The notes under the pieces were generated by a model. It worked only from the letters and a program-made list of their open reading frames with translations, was not told the origin of the DNA and ran no database searches. Shown piece by piece: positions 20,816-29,766 of a stretch of DNA of 64,000 nt. This DNA comes from Saccharothrix sp. ST-888 (GTDB lineage: Bacteria; Actinomycetota; Actinomycetes; Streptomycetales; Streptomycetaceae): contig NZ_JYJF01000023.1 in assembly GCF_000955975.1 (NCBI RefSeq), forward strand, positions 1 to 64,000, read 5' to 3'. The position numbers were made by a program, and so were the translations under genes. Every line of letters starts with the position of its first letter. Position 1 is the first letter of the stretch.

Positions 20816-21001
20816 GCAGCCGGAGCACGGCCGGTCGGGCTCCGGTCGGGCTCGCCGCCGCGTCCCCGTTACCCCTCGCCCTCGCGCCCCTGCACGCCCG
20901 GCCGGGTCCCCAGGGGCGAAGCGCGGTGTTGCTACCCGAAAGAAGTACAGCGGCCGGGATCGACCGGAAGCGCGGCACCCGTCATCCCTACCGTCGGCTC
21001 C

Positions 21002-22759
21002 GTGACCACCAGGCTTGCTCCCCCACCACCGGCCGGTTCCCCCGTCCTCCAGGCGTACGACCAGTGCGTCGACGGCCTGTTCACCTACTGCCTCTCCGTC
21101 CTGTGCCAGCACGACGCGGCCGTCGCCGCCGTACGGGAGGTCCGCGACCTGGCCCTGCGCCACGGCGAGCGGCTCGCCGAGCCCGGCCTGCTGCGGGCCT
21201 GGCTGTACGCGCTGGCGCGGTACGGCTGCCTGCGGCGGCTGGAGCACGGGCCCGGCCCGCAGCGGCCCCCGGCCGAGCAGTTCACGGTGCTGCCGGGCGC
21301 CGCGGCACTGCCGGGGGCCGCGACGCGCCCCGCGCTTGCCGCGCAGCGGCGGCGCGAGCTGGCCTCGCTGGCCTGGCCGGAGGCGGCGGGCACCGCTCCG
21401 GAGCAGCGGGAGGCCCTGGAACTGGCGGTGCGTCACCGGCTCCGGCCGGCCGAGGTCGCGGCCGTACTCGGGCTCCCCGCCGCGGCGGCGGACGGGCTGC
21501 TGGCCGCCGCTGCCGCAGAGGTGGCGAGGACCCGGGCGGCGCTGCTGCTGCTCGGTACGGGCGGCTGCCCGGTGCTGGCCCAGCTGGGCGGCCCGGGGGC
21601 GGCGGCCCGACCGGACCGGGTGCTCGGCCCGGCGCTCCGCCGCGAGCTGGTGCAGCACGTGGGCGACTGCCCGACCTGCCGGGAGGCGGCCGACCGGTCG
21701 GCAGCCGGACCGGGTGCCGGCCTCGCCGCGCTGCCGGAGCTGCCCGTGCTGACGGCACCGGTGACCCTGCGGGTCGGGTCGCTGCCGGGGCGTCCCGCGT
21801 ACGGTGCGGCGGGGGCGGCGTTCCTGGCGGGCGCGGCGGCGGGCCGCCGGGCGCTGCGGGCCGAGTCCGCGCCCGGGGAGCTGCGGTTCGACCGGAGCGG
21901 ATTCCCCCGGCACCGGGCGCCGGGCCAGGGCCGGGCGTCGGCGGGGCGCCAGCGGATGGTGACCACGGGAGTGCTGGCTGCGGTGCTGGCCGCGCCGGTG
22001 GTGGCGCTCTGGGGTGCCCACCACGGCGGCGACCGGGGTGCGGGCAGCGTGTCGGCGGTCCGGGTGGACACGGCCGAGCTGCCCGTCCCCGACGACGGGC
22101 CGGAAGCCCGCCCGGCGTCGGGTGCCCGGACCGGCGCGGGAGGGCTGCAGTTGGCCGCCGTCCGGGGCGCAGAAACGTTGCTGCCGCCGATCGCGGGCGC
22201 GGCGGTGCCCGTACCCTCCGGCAGCTCGGCCCGGCTCGACGGCCCCGGGCTGGTCGCCGCCCCGGTCGGCACCGCGCAGCCACCGGCCCCCGGAGCCGCA
22301 CTGGCACCCGCGCCCGTCCCCGCACAGCTGACCGTCGAGGCCCAGGAGTTCTCCGGCCGTACGGTCATCACGCTGACCGACTCCGGCGGCACCGCACTCC
22401 AGTGGCATGCCGTCCTCGATGCCGACTGGCTCCGGCTCAGCCGGGACTCCGGCACCCTGGCGCCCGGCCAACGGATCACCATCACGGTGACGGTGGACGA
22501 GGACCGTGCCCCGCAGACCCGGTGGACCGCCCGGATCGCCTTCCCACCGTCCGAGGCCGTGGTCACCCTGGAGGGCGGCCCCGAACACCGTGGCGGCTCT
22601 CCCACGCCCACGCCCACGCAGACTGCCTCGACCGCACCGCCCCCGGGCACGCCGACGCCCTCGCCGACCCCCTCCGCCTCCTCGCCCTCCCCGAGTGCCA
22701 CCCCACCGGCGGCGAGCCCGACCCCGGCCCCGACCGCCTCCGCGTCCCCCTCCCGCTAG
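21002..22759 (+). CDS. Membrane protein with sigma-factor-like, zinc anti-sigma-like and BACON segments
   Basis: The 585-residue protein starts with GTG. Residues 1-180 look like a degenerate ECF sigma factor: a region-2-like helical part, and a region-4-like part (PEQREALELAVRHRLRPAEV then AVLGLP). At about 219-226 is HVGDCPTC, the HxxxCxxC zinc motif of anti-sigma factors. A membrane span lies near residue 320 (TTGVLAAVLAAPVVALWG). Outside is a BACON-type beta domain (about 440-530, with DADWLRLSRDSGTLAPG) and a Pro/Thr/Ser-rich tail. BACON-annotated proteins occur at this place in streptomycetes. Function is unknown; the domain reading is mine. Confidence 0.75.
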   Translation: MTTRLAPPPPAGSPVLQAYDQCVDGLFTYCLSVLCQHDAAVAAVREVRDLALRHGERLAEPGLLRAWLYALARYGCLRRLEHGPGPQRPPAEQFTVLPGAAALPGAATRPALAAQRRRELASLAWPEAAGTAPEQREALELAVRHRLRPAEVAAVLGLPAAAADGLLAAAAAEVARTRAALLLLGTGGCPVLAQLGGPGAAARPDRVLGPALRRELVQHVGDCPTCREAADRSAAGPGAGLAALPELPVLTAPVTLRVGSLPGRPAYGAAGAAFLAGAAAGRRALRAESAPGELRFDRSGFPRHRAPGQGRASAGRQRMVTTGVLAAVLAAPVVALWGAHHGGDRGAGSVSAVRVDTAELPVPDDGPEARPASGARTGAGGLQLAAVRGAETLLPPIAGAAVPVPSGSSARLDGPGLVAAPVGTAQPPAPGAALAPAPVPAQLTVEAQEFSGRTVITLTDSGGTALQWHAVLDADWLRLSRDSGTLAPGQRITITVTVDEDRAPQTRWTARIAFPPSEAVVTLEGGPEHRGGSPTPTPTQTASTAPPPGTPTPSPTPSASSPSPSATPPAASPTPAPTASASPSR

Positions 22760-22799
22760 AGCAGCCCCTCGCCCCAGTGGCCCGGCCTGGGGCAGGTCG

Positions 22800-23498
22800 T
22801 CAGCCGGACAGCCCGGTGATCGCGGCACCGACGTACTCGGCCCCCAGCACGACCGGCAGCACGGTGGCGATCGCGGAGTTGTGGGTGGACATCCAGGCCT
22901 TCCACTCGCCCAGCACCTTCGCGGCCCCTGGGCCGCCGCACAGGTGGACGGCGAGCGGCAGCAGGGTGCACAGCGATCCCACCAGCACCATCAGCACCAG
23001 GGCCAGGGCCTTGGCACCCGGCCCGCCACCGCTGGTCGCGATGGCGACGGCGCCGCCGACCGTCGGCAGCAGGTTCTTCGGATCGGCCGTGACCAGGGCT
23101 GCGGCCAGTCCGGCCGACCGGCCCGGGGTGAGCCGGTCGACGGCCGCCAGCCAGCCGGGCGGACGGTGCACGTGACCCTCCCGCGGCCGTTCCCGCCACC
23201 GCCTGGCGCCGAGCAGCAGGAGTAGGACCCCCACGGCCAGCCCGACCCACCACGACCAGGGGGGCCTGACTCCGCCACCGCCCGGCTCCGGGAGCACGTC
23301 CGCGCCGGTCAGGAGCGCCAGGACGACCACGACCGCCGTGGTGAGCACCGCCAGTGTCGCCGACCACCCGAGCACGAAGGCGGTGCCGTTCACCCGGCAG
23401 CGCGGGCTGGCCAGCAGCAGGACCGTCGCGACCAGCGTCACCGGACTGATCGCGACACCGACCGCCGAGGCCAGCATCTGTCCGACCGCACCGCCCAA
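22800..23498 (-). CDS. GAP/Sap-family six-span membrane protein
   Basis: The 232-residue hydrophobic protein has about six membrane spans and the layout of GAP (GPL-addressing)/Sap proteins, which are related to LysE-type exporters and in mycobacteria help move surface lipids. VTADPKNLLPTVGGAVAIA in the middle is the most characteristic segment. The TTG start at 23498 is chosen because AGGAGG lies six bases upstream. Its substrate cannot be inferred from context. It converges with the BACON-protein gene. Confidence 0.75.
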   Translation of the reverse strand: MGGAVGQMLASAVGVAISPVTLVATVLLLASPRCRVNGTAFVLGWSATLAVLTTAVVVVLALLTGADVLPEPGGGGVRPPWSWWVGLAVGVLLLLLGARRWRERPREGHVHRPPGWLAAVDRLTPGRSAGLAAALVTADPKNLLPTVGGAVAIATSGGGPGAKALALVLMVLVGSLCTLLPLAVHLCGGPGAAKVLGEWKAWMSTHNSAIATVLPVVLGAEYVGAAITGLSG

Positions 23499-23600
23499 AG
23501 CGGGCCTCCTGTCACGGGCAAGCGGACAACCGGGCAAGCGGGAGACCGGGCAGGCGAGCCCCCGGACACCCGGGCGACCGAAGTCGGACCCCGGCCCGGG

Positions 23601-24938
23601 TCAGCGGGGTTCGAGCGGCGGCAGCCGGTACGAGCCGTCCAGCACGGCGGCCCTGGGCTGGTACATCCGCACGATCGGCCGGAACTCGCCGGCCGGCGTC
23701 GGCAGCCAGTTCGCCGTCTCGACCGGGTCGGTCGGCCGCTCGTGCTGGAGGACCAGGGTGACCGAGCCGTCCTTCCCGTACGCCAGGCCGGGCGTGCGGT
23801 CGCCGATCGAGTAGCGGCCGATCGGGTTCTCGGTCAGCCGGCGGCCGGGCAGGTCGTAGACGGTGACCGACCAGAAGGCGTCGACCGGCGGCGGGCTGTC
23901 CAGGCGCAGGGTGTACGAGCGGGCGCCGGTGAGCGGTCTGCCCCCGGCGTCGTCGTGGGTGGTGGCGTAGGTGGCCTCGTACGCGTGGTTGCCCCAGAGG
24001 CCGGTGCGGGCGGCCGCCGCGCGGGTGAGGTAGGCGGCCCGGCGGTCGGCGGTGCGCCAGTCCCGGGAGGCGACGGTGCCGGGCCCGAAGTGGTCGAGGT
24101 TGTAGTCGAAGAGGTGCAGGCTCACGGCCCACTCCCCGGCGGGGCGGTCCTCGGCCGGACCGGTCACGGCCTCGACCCGCTCCTCGCCCGCGGCCAGCCC
24201 CTTGGCGAGGGCCGCCACCCAGCCGGGCTCGGGACCGAGGTACGGGGAGGTTCCGGTGTCCAGCAGGCCGAGCGGCGCGAACCGCTGCTGGTAGGCCAGG
24301 TCGGGTTCGGCGGGCGGGAAGGCGGCCATCCAGAGCCGGAGCCGTTCGAGGAAGCGCAGCTCCGCCGGGACGCCCGGGTCCGCCTCGGGGAGGCCGGCGT
24401 ACACCCCGCCGGGCTCCAGCGGGGCGAGGGTCAGCCGCCGCTGGAGGTCGAGCACCCTGGGGAGGTCCGCCGGACCGTCGCAGACGTAGCGGCCGACGAT
24501 GGTGGCGACGGTGGTCGGCGAGACGATCACCTGGACGTCCTCGGACGCCGTCCCGTGCCAGTGCGGCGGGGTGATCAGCCAGGCCTGCTCGGCCGTACCG
24601 GTGGAACGGCGGCCCAGGTAGGCGAAGTTGTTGGTCCAGGCGTCCACGAACTGGAGCACGAAGTAGCTGCCCCTGCTGTCCGGGACGTGCAGCAGGACCG
24701 GCCCGCCGGAGAGGTCCAGTTGGGCGAAGGAGTAGAGGGTGTCGCTGTTGGCCGAGGGGAGCTCGGTCCGGGGCGTGGCCGGTTCCCTGGCGTGGACGAA
24801 GCGGTTGAAGGGGGTGGGCGGCAGGCCGCCGCCCATGCCACGTTCCACGAAGGTGCCGACCATGCTGAGGCCGCGGACGATCGGGCTGCCGTAGACGTAG
24901 GCGTCGGCCGCCAGCGCCTCCAGGGCGGCATCGGACAT
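23601..24938 (-). CDS. DUF1254/DUF1214-type protein (first of two tandem copies)
   Basis: The 445-residue protein has the two-part layout of DUF1254/DUF1214 proteins: an N-terminal domain with AADAYVYGSPIVRGLSMVG and NSDTLYSFAQLDLSGGPVL, and a C-terminal beta domain with FWSVTVYDLPGRRL and YGKDGSVTLVLQHERP. No signal peptide is seen at the ATG. The family is common in environmental bacteria with no established biochemical role. It lies 37 bases downstream of a paralogue on the same strand, so the pair is likely co-transcribed. Confidence 0.85.
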   Translation of the reverse strand: MSDAALEALAADAYVYGSPIVRGLSMVGTFVERGMGGGLPPTPFNRFVHAREPATPRTELPSANSDTLYSFAQLDLSGGPVLLHVPDSRGSYFVLQFVDAWTNNFAYLGRRSTGTAEQAWLITPPHWHGTASEDVQVIVSPTTVATIVGRYVCDGPADLPRVLDLQRRLTLAPLEPGGVYAGLPEADPGVPAELRFLERLRLWMAAFPPAEPDLAYQQRFAPLGLLDTGTSPYLGPEPGWVAALAKGLAAGEERVEAVTGPAEDRPAGEWAVSLHLFDYNLDHFGPGTVASRDWRTADRRAAYLTRAAAARTGLWGNHAYEATYATTHDDAGGRPLTGARSYTLRLDSPPPVDAFWSVTVYDLPGRRLTENPIGRYSIGDRTPGLAYGKDGSVTLVLQHERPTDPVETANWLPTPAGEFRPIVRMYQPRAAVLDGSYRLPPLEPR

Positions 24939-24975
24939 GCGGGGGTCCCTTCCGGTCAGAGGTTCCGACCTCTGG

Positions 24976-26358
24976 TCAATCGACCTGCGGTTCCTGGATG
25001 TTGAGCTGGGGAAGCTGCCACCGCCCGTCCAGCACCGGCGGCTCGGGCCCGTACACCCGGAGCACGATGGTGAACGGACCACCGGGCGCCGGAAGCCAGT
25101 TGGCCGCCTCCGCCGGATCGGTGGGCCGCTCGCGCCGGAGGAACAGGGTGAGCGAGCCGTCCTTCCCGTACACCAGGCCGGGGGTGTGGCTGCCGATCGT
25201 GTGGCGGCCGGCCGGGTTCGGCACCAGCAGGCGTTCGGGCAGCCGGTACATGGCCACGGACCAGAAGAACCTGGCCGGCGGGAGCTGCCCGGCCGGGAAG
25301 TCGAGGGTGTAGCGGTGCGCGGCGGCGTCCAGCGGACTGTTGCCCTGGTCGTCGGCGAGCCAGTCGGTGCACCAGACCTCCTCGACCGGCAGTCCGTACC
25401 GGCCCTGCCGGGCACCCACCGCGCGGGCCAGGTAGTCGCTGCCGAGCTGCGCCCGGGTGCCGAACCAGGCGGTGGAGTCCGGGCCCTTGGCGGTCTCCGC
25501 CGCCAGCCGGGCCCGGCCGTCCGCGATGCCCTGCAGCATCGCCTCGCGGACGTCCAGCGGCAGCGCCGCCGGTTCGAAGTCACCTGCACCGACGTCGAGT
25601 TCGGACAGCCGGTTGCGCAGTCCGGCCTCGGTGGGCAGCACCGGGAAGAAGCCGAGCAGGAAGTCCAGCAGGACGAAGAACTCCAGCGTCTCCAGCACCT
25701 CCGCGTTCCGCCAGACCGGCCAGTGCGGCTCGGGCCTGGCGGGCGGCGGCGGAGTGCCGAGGTGCGCGCTGAGCGGCGTGAGGAGGTACTGCGCCTGGAG
25801 CTTCTGCAGCTCGGGCGCATCCTGCGGCCCCGCCAGGTAGGTGCGGCCGAGGATGCCGACCAGCTCGGTGTCCGCCCGCAGGACACCGTCGAAACCCTGG
25901 CGGTCGCCCCCGGGCTCGGGTCCCTGGTGGTCACCTACGGGGCCCGGGGGGCTCCCGTCGGCGGCGTGCGGACCGGTGATCAGGTAGCGGCCCGCCGCCT
26001 GCCCGGTGGTGCGGGAGCCGATGAAACCGACGTACGAGGTGTCGAGGTCGTGCACCGCGAGGACGTAGTAGCGGTCCATGGCCGGGACTTCCAGCACCCA
26101 CGGCTCCGCCCGGAGGTCGAGCCAGGCGCAGGAGTACGGGGTGTCGCTGCCGGTCGCCACGAGGTCGACGTCGGCCGGGGCGAACGGGTTCCGATAGTGG
26201 CGGAAGACGCCGAAGCCGCCGACGAAACGCGGGTCCGCGTCGTCGACGGCCTGCGCGTACATGATCCGGTAGTTCTCCAGCAGCGCGCAGCCCCAGATCC
26301 ACGCCTCGGCAGCGGTCTCCCTGATCGTCGCCGGGTCCACGAGCGCCGGGTTGCCCAT
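24976..26358 (-). CDS. DUF1254/DUF1214-type protein (second tandem copy)
   Basis: The 460-residue protein is a divergent paralogue of its downstream neighbour. The same landmarks are seen: AAEAWIWGCALLENYRIMY near the start, GSDTPYSCAWLDLRAEPWVL, then FFWSVAMYRLPERLLV and YGKDGSLTLFLRRERP in the C-terminal beta domain. It is the first gene of the pair. The region between it and the divergent reductase gene (26359-26595) holds the promoter. The function is unknown. Confidence 0.85.
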   Translation of the reverse strand: MGNPALVDPATIRETAAEAWIWGCALLENYRIMYAQAVDDADPRFVGGFGVFRHYRNPFAPADVDLVATGSDTPYSCAWLDLRAEPWVLEVPAMDRYYVLAVHDLDTSYVGFIGSRTTGQAAGRYLITGPHAADGSPPGPVGDHQGPEPGGDRQGFDGVLRADTELVGILGRTYLAGPQDAPELQKLQAQYLLTPLSAHLGTPPPPARPEPHWPVWRNAEVLETLEFFVLLDFLLGFFPVLPTEAGLRNRLSELDVGAGDFEPAALPLDVREAMLQGIADGRARLAAETAKGPDSTAWFGTRAQLGSDYLARAVGARQGRYGLPVEEVWCTDWLADDQGNSPLDAAAHRYTLDFPAGQLPPARFFWSVAMYRLPERLLVPNPAGRHTIGSHTPGLVYGKDGSLTLFLRRERPTDPAEAANWLPAPGGPFTIVLRVYGPEPPVLDGRWQLPQLNIQEPQVD

Positions 26359-26595
26359 GCTGCCGTACTCCCCACTGCCTGGTCGGACCGGCCTGATCGC
26401 ACCGACGGTCGGCCGGCCGGTCGATGAGCCTTTCGGACATTACAGTACAAAGGGGATGCCCGGTGCGGTCCGGAGCCGTGGCACGCCGGGCGTACGGGGG
26501 AACCGCCCGAGGACGGCCCACCGGGCCGACACGCCGTACTCCGCTGCGAGTGAACGGACTCTGCCGAAAGTGAACGGCCGTATCGGGAAAGGCCG

Positions 26596-27627
26596 ATGAC
26601 GCGCAGTCTTTCCGGTATGAACATCCTTGTGCTTGGCGGCACGTCCTTCCTCGGCCGTGCCTACGTCGCCGAGGCGCTGCGCCGCGGCCACCGGGTCACC
26701 ACCTTCAACCGCGGCCGCACCGGAGCCGACCAGGACGGCGTCGAGGCGGTCCGTGGCGACCGCAACTCGGCCGCCGACCTGGAGCGGCTGGTCGACGGCC
26801 GACGCTGGGACGCGGTGGTGGACACCTCCGCTCAGCAGCCCGCCGCCGTCGCTCTCGCCGCCCGGCTGCTGCGGCCGCACGCCGACCGCTACAGCTTCGT
26901 CTCCTCGATCCACGCCTTCACCGACTGGCCCGCTCGTCCGGTCGGCGAGGACTCCCCCACCCACCCCTGCCCGGCCGACACCCCACCCGACCAGCCCTCC
27001 GCGAACGCGCTCAAGGCCGGCTGCGAGCGCGCCCTGCTCGAACACTTCGGCGCCGAGCAGTCGCTGATCCTCAACTGCGGTCTGCTGATCGGTCCGTACG
27101 AGAACATCGGCCGGCTGCCCTGGTGGCTGGAACGGATGGCGCAGGGCGGTCGGGTGGTCGCCCCCGGCAACCCCGACCGGACGATGCAGCTGATCGACGC
27201 GCGCGACTTCGCCGCCTTCGGGCTCGACCTTCTCGAACGCGGCGCCGGCGGCCGGTACGTGACCACCGCACCGCCCGGCTCGACCACCATGCGCGAGTGG
27301 CTGACCGCCTGCGTGGACGCCACCGGCGGCAGGGCCGAGCTGGTCTGGGTCGGTGACGAGGCCCTGCTCGCGGCCGAGGTCATGCCCTGGGTCGAACTGC
27401 CGCTCTGGTCGCCGGACCAGCCCGAGTGGCAGGCCGTCTGGCTGGCCGACACCGCCCGGGCCCGGGCCGCCGGGCTGAACTGCCGCCCGATCGCCGAGTC
27501 CGTCCGCGACACCTGGGCGTGGATCCGGCAGCGCGGCCCCCGTACGGAGCCCTACCTCCAGGGGACCGTCCCACTCGGGATCGCGCCGGAGAAGGAGCGC
27601 AGCCTGCTGGAACAGGCCGCCTCCTGA
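26596..27627 (+). CDS. NAD-dependent epimerase/reductase (extended SDR)
   Basis: The 343-residue protein has an N-terminal Rossmann fold with the NAD-binding loop NILVLGGTSFLGRAYVAEAL. It resembles the isoflavone-reductase-like extended SDR proteins widespread in actinobacteria, with the later segment ANALKAGCERALLEHFG around the substrate pocket, where the usual YxxxK tyrosine is replaced (N-A-L-K). That replacement suggests a non-catalytic or altered chemistry. The start at 26596 has GGGAAAGG just upstream; an internal ATG at 26617 would begin exactly at the Rossmann strand. Confidence 0.8.
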   Translation: MTRSLSGMNILVLGGTSFLGRAYVAEALRRGHRVTTFNRGRTGADQDGVEAVRGDRNSAADLERLVDGRRWDAVVDTSAQQPAAVALAARLLRPHADRYSFVSSIHAFTDWPARPVGEDSPTHPCPADTPPDQPSANALKAGCERALLEHFGAEQSLILNCGLLIGPYENIGRLPWWLERMAQGGRVVAPGNPDRTMQLIDARDFAAFGLDLLERGAGGRYVTTAPPGSTTMREWLTACVDATGGRAELVWVGDEALLAAEVMPWVELPLWSPDQPEWQAVWLADTARARAAGLNCRPIAESVRDTWAWIRQRGPRTEPYLQGTVPLGIAPEKERSLLEQAAS

Positions 27628-27664
27628 GGATCGCCCCGGGACATCGCTCCAGGGGCGCCTTTGC

Positions 27665-27698
27665 AGGGGCGCGCGGCCGGGCAGCGCCGCGCGCCCCT
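27665..27698. terminator. Bidirectional terminator hairpin
   Basis: Thirteen-base perfect arms (AGGGGCGCGCGGC and complement) enclose an 8-base loop between the convergent SDR and DUF4239 genes. Confidence 0.85.
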
Positions 27699-27709
27699 AC
27701 AGGAATCCG

Positions 27710-28468
27710 CTAGCGCGGAGTGGGGAGGCGTTGCAGGAAGACGTCGAAGGCGGTCGGTTTGACCGCCGTGACCCCCGTGAACGGGAAGTCCATCTCCTTG
27801 ATGACGATCAGCGAGATCACCACCAGACCGCTGAGCGCCAGCACCATCAGGGCGTGCGAGAAGGTGTTGGAGAGGCCGAACAGGAAGGTGAAGCCGATCG
27901 TCAGCACGGCTCCCAGGATCAGCGCGGCCCAGAGCAGCGGCGGCACGTCCTCGTCCACCTGACTCAGCCGGGAGCGGCGCTCGGAGGCCAGGCTCTCCAG
28001 GTGGCTGACCGCGTGGTCGTAGAGCACCCGCTGCTGGTCGGTGCCGGCCTGGATCGAGAAGACGTCACCGCGGATCCGGTAGACGAGGTCGGTCGCGGCC
28101 GGACTGGACTCGTGATGCGCCATCAGCGGCCACTCGGTGTCCTTGACCATCTGGGCGTAGTCGAGGGTGTGCCGCTCCAGCTGCGGGCCCAGTGGAGCGG
28201 GAAGTTGACGGGAGATCCAGTAGACCCCGGCCAGTGAGTCGGCCTCCTTGAAGGTGGTCTTGCGGGCCGCGTCGTTGTTCTCCCAGACCGCGATCACCAC
28301 GAATGCCAGCAGTACCGCGTAGAGCACCCCGACGGCGGCGAAGATGAACCCCGCGACGTCGTTGTGAACCTCGCGTACCGGGTGCGGGATGTAGCGCTGC
28401 ACCAGGTACAGCGCCGCCGAGACGGCCAGCAGGACGCCGACCAGGATTCCGATGTCCGACAGACTCAT
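27710..28468 (-). CDS. DUF4239 (bestrophin-like) membrane protein
   Basis: The 252-residue protein has two membrane spans near the N-terminus (ILVGVLLAVSAALYLVQ and FIFAAVGVLYAVLLAFVVIA) and two near the C-terminus. The cytoplasmic middle contains ENNDAARKTTFKEADSLAGVYW, the hallmark of DUF4239 proteins, which NCBI also labels bestrophin-like. The start at 28468 follows an AGGGAAA sequence. It is the last gene of the minus-strand encapsulin operon, 98 bases after the polyprenyl synthase gene. A role tied to the nanocompartment is possible but not shown. Confidence 0.8.
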   Translation of the reverse strand: MSLSDIGILVGVLLAVSAALYLVQRYIPHPVREVHNDVAGFIFAAVGVLYAVLLAFVVIAVWENNDAARKTTFKEADSLAGVYWISRQLPAPLGPQLERHTLDYAQMVKDTEWPLMAHHESSPAATDLVYRIRGDVFSIQAGTDQQRVLYDHAVSHLESLASERRSRLSQVDEDVPPLLWAALILGAVLTIGFTFLFGLSNTFSHALMVLALSGLVVISLIVIKEMDFPFTGVTAVKPTAFDVFLQRLPTPR

Positions 28469-28566
28469 GTGCTGTGTTTCCCTGCCCTTGCGGTTGTGCG
28501 GAATTGCCGAGGTACGAAGTGGCTGTGGGTGCAAGGGCGGTCGGACCCGGAACCGGGCGCGGGCCC

Positions 28567-29616
28567 TCAGTGGGTGCGGCGGGTGACCAGTTCGGCCAGC
28601 GCGAGCAGGTCGTCGGCGGCCGTCGGGTCGGGGACGGCGGCGGAGAGGTGACCGATCGCGGCCGCCATCCGCTCGCAGGACTCGGTCTGCGCCCAGGCCC
28701 GCCCGCCGGCGCCGTCCACCGCTGCGGCCGCGGCCAGCAACTCATCGGCGCTCAAGGGACGTTCGAGCGCATAGAGCTCGGCGAGCACGGCGGCCTCCGC
28801 GGTGCCGGAGGACAGGGCGTGGACCACGGGCAGCGACTTCTTACGGGCGGCCAGATCCGCGCCGACCGGCTTTCCGGTGACGGCCGAGTCGCCCCAGATG
28901 CCGATCAGGTCGTCGATCAGCTGGAAGGCCAGGCCGATCTCCCGGCCGAAGGCGTCCATCGCCCGCGCCGTGCCCTCGTCGGCGCCCGCGTAGAGCGCGC
29001 CGATCGCGCAGGCGCAGCCGAGCAGGGCGCCGGTCTTGCCCTCGGCCATGGCCAGGCACTCGGCGAGGGAGACGTCGTTGCGCTGCTCGAAGGCGCAGTC
29101 GCTCTGCTGGCCCTCGCAGAGCTCGACGACGCAGTCGGCGAGGCGGCGGACGGCCGCCGGGGTGGCCGGGTGCTCGTCCTCGGCGAGGGTGCGCAGCGCG
29201 AGCGAGTGCAGCGCGTCACCGGCCAGGATGGCCCCGGTGGTGCCGAACACCCGCCAGGCGGTGAGGCGGTGGCGCCGGGTCTGGTCCCGGTCGATGACGT
29301 CGTCGTGCAGCAGGGTGAAGTTGTGCACCAGCTCGACGGCGGCTGCCGCCCGGACGGCCTCGGCCGGCCGGCCGCCGACGGCCTGCGCCGCCGCCAGTAC
29401 CAGGGCCGGACGGATCGCCTTGCCCGAACCGGTGTCCGACGGCGTGCCGTCCGGCTCCCGCCACCCGAAGTGGTACTCCGCGATCCGGCGCGTCGACTCG
29501 GGCAGTGTGCCGACCGCCGCGCGCAGCGCCGGGTCGACGAGTGCCCGGGTACGGGCCAGCACATCGGCGGCCTCGTGGCCCTCCCGGTTGCGGCGCTCGA
29601 GTGTGAAGATCCCCAT
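28567..29616 (-). CDS. Polyprenyl diphosphate synthase, encapsulin-associated
   Basis: The 349-residue protein is a trans-isoprenyl diphosphate synthase. The first Asp-rich motif is LLHDDVIDRDQ (Asp105, 106, 109) and the second is FQLIDDLIGIWGD (Asp235, 236 and Asp243). The N-terminus EAADVLARTRALVDPALRA is typical of the polyprenyl transferases listed as cargo of family 2B encapsulins. In known members a disordered N-terminal extension directs loading into the shell. Here that extension is missing: the ATG at 29616 has its own strong GGGGGAGGAG ribosome-binding site. A separate small gene upstream, in the same frame, carries a loading-like motif. Confidence 0.92.
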   Translation of the reverse strand: MGIFTLERRNREGHEAADVLARTRALVDPALRAAVGTLPESTRRIAEYHFGWREPDGTPSDTGSGKAIRPALVLAAAQAVGGRPAEAVRAAAAVELVHNFTLLHDDVIDRDQTRRHRLTAWRVFGTTGAILAGDALHSLALRTLAEDEHPATPAAVRRLADCVVELCEGQQSDCAFEQRNDVSLAECLAMAEGKTGALLGCACAIGALYAGADEGTARAMDAFGREIGLAFQLIDDLIGIWGDSAVTGKPVGADLAARKKSLPVVHALSSGTAEAAVLAELYALERPLSADELLAAAAAVDGAGGRAWAQTESCERMAAAIGHLSAAVPDPTAADDLLALAELVTRRTH

Positions 29617-29766
29617 GCGTGCTCCTCCCCCAGATCGTTCCGGCTCTCCTGGCGGGCCTCCTGGTGAAGCCGCACCCAGCCACTCCGCCGACCCTGCTGC
29701 GGGTCGGATCCTGCACGTGCTCGACCGTTCCTGATCCCGTCCGCTCCTGATCGAGCAGGCGGCCGC

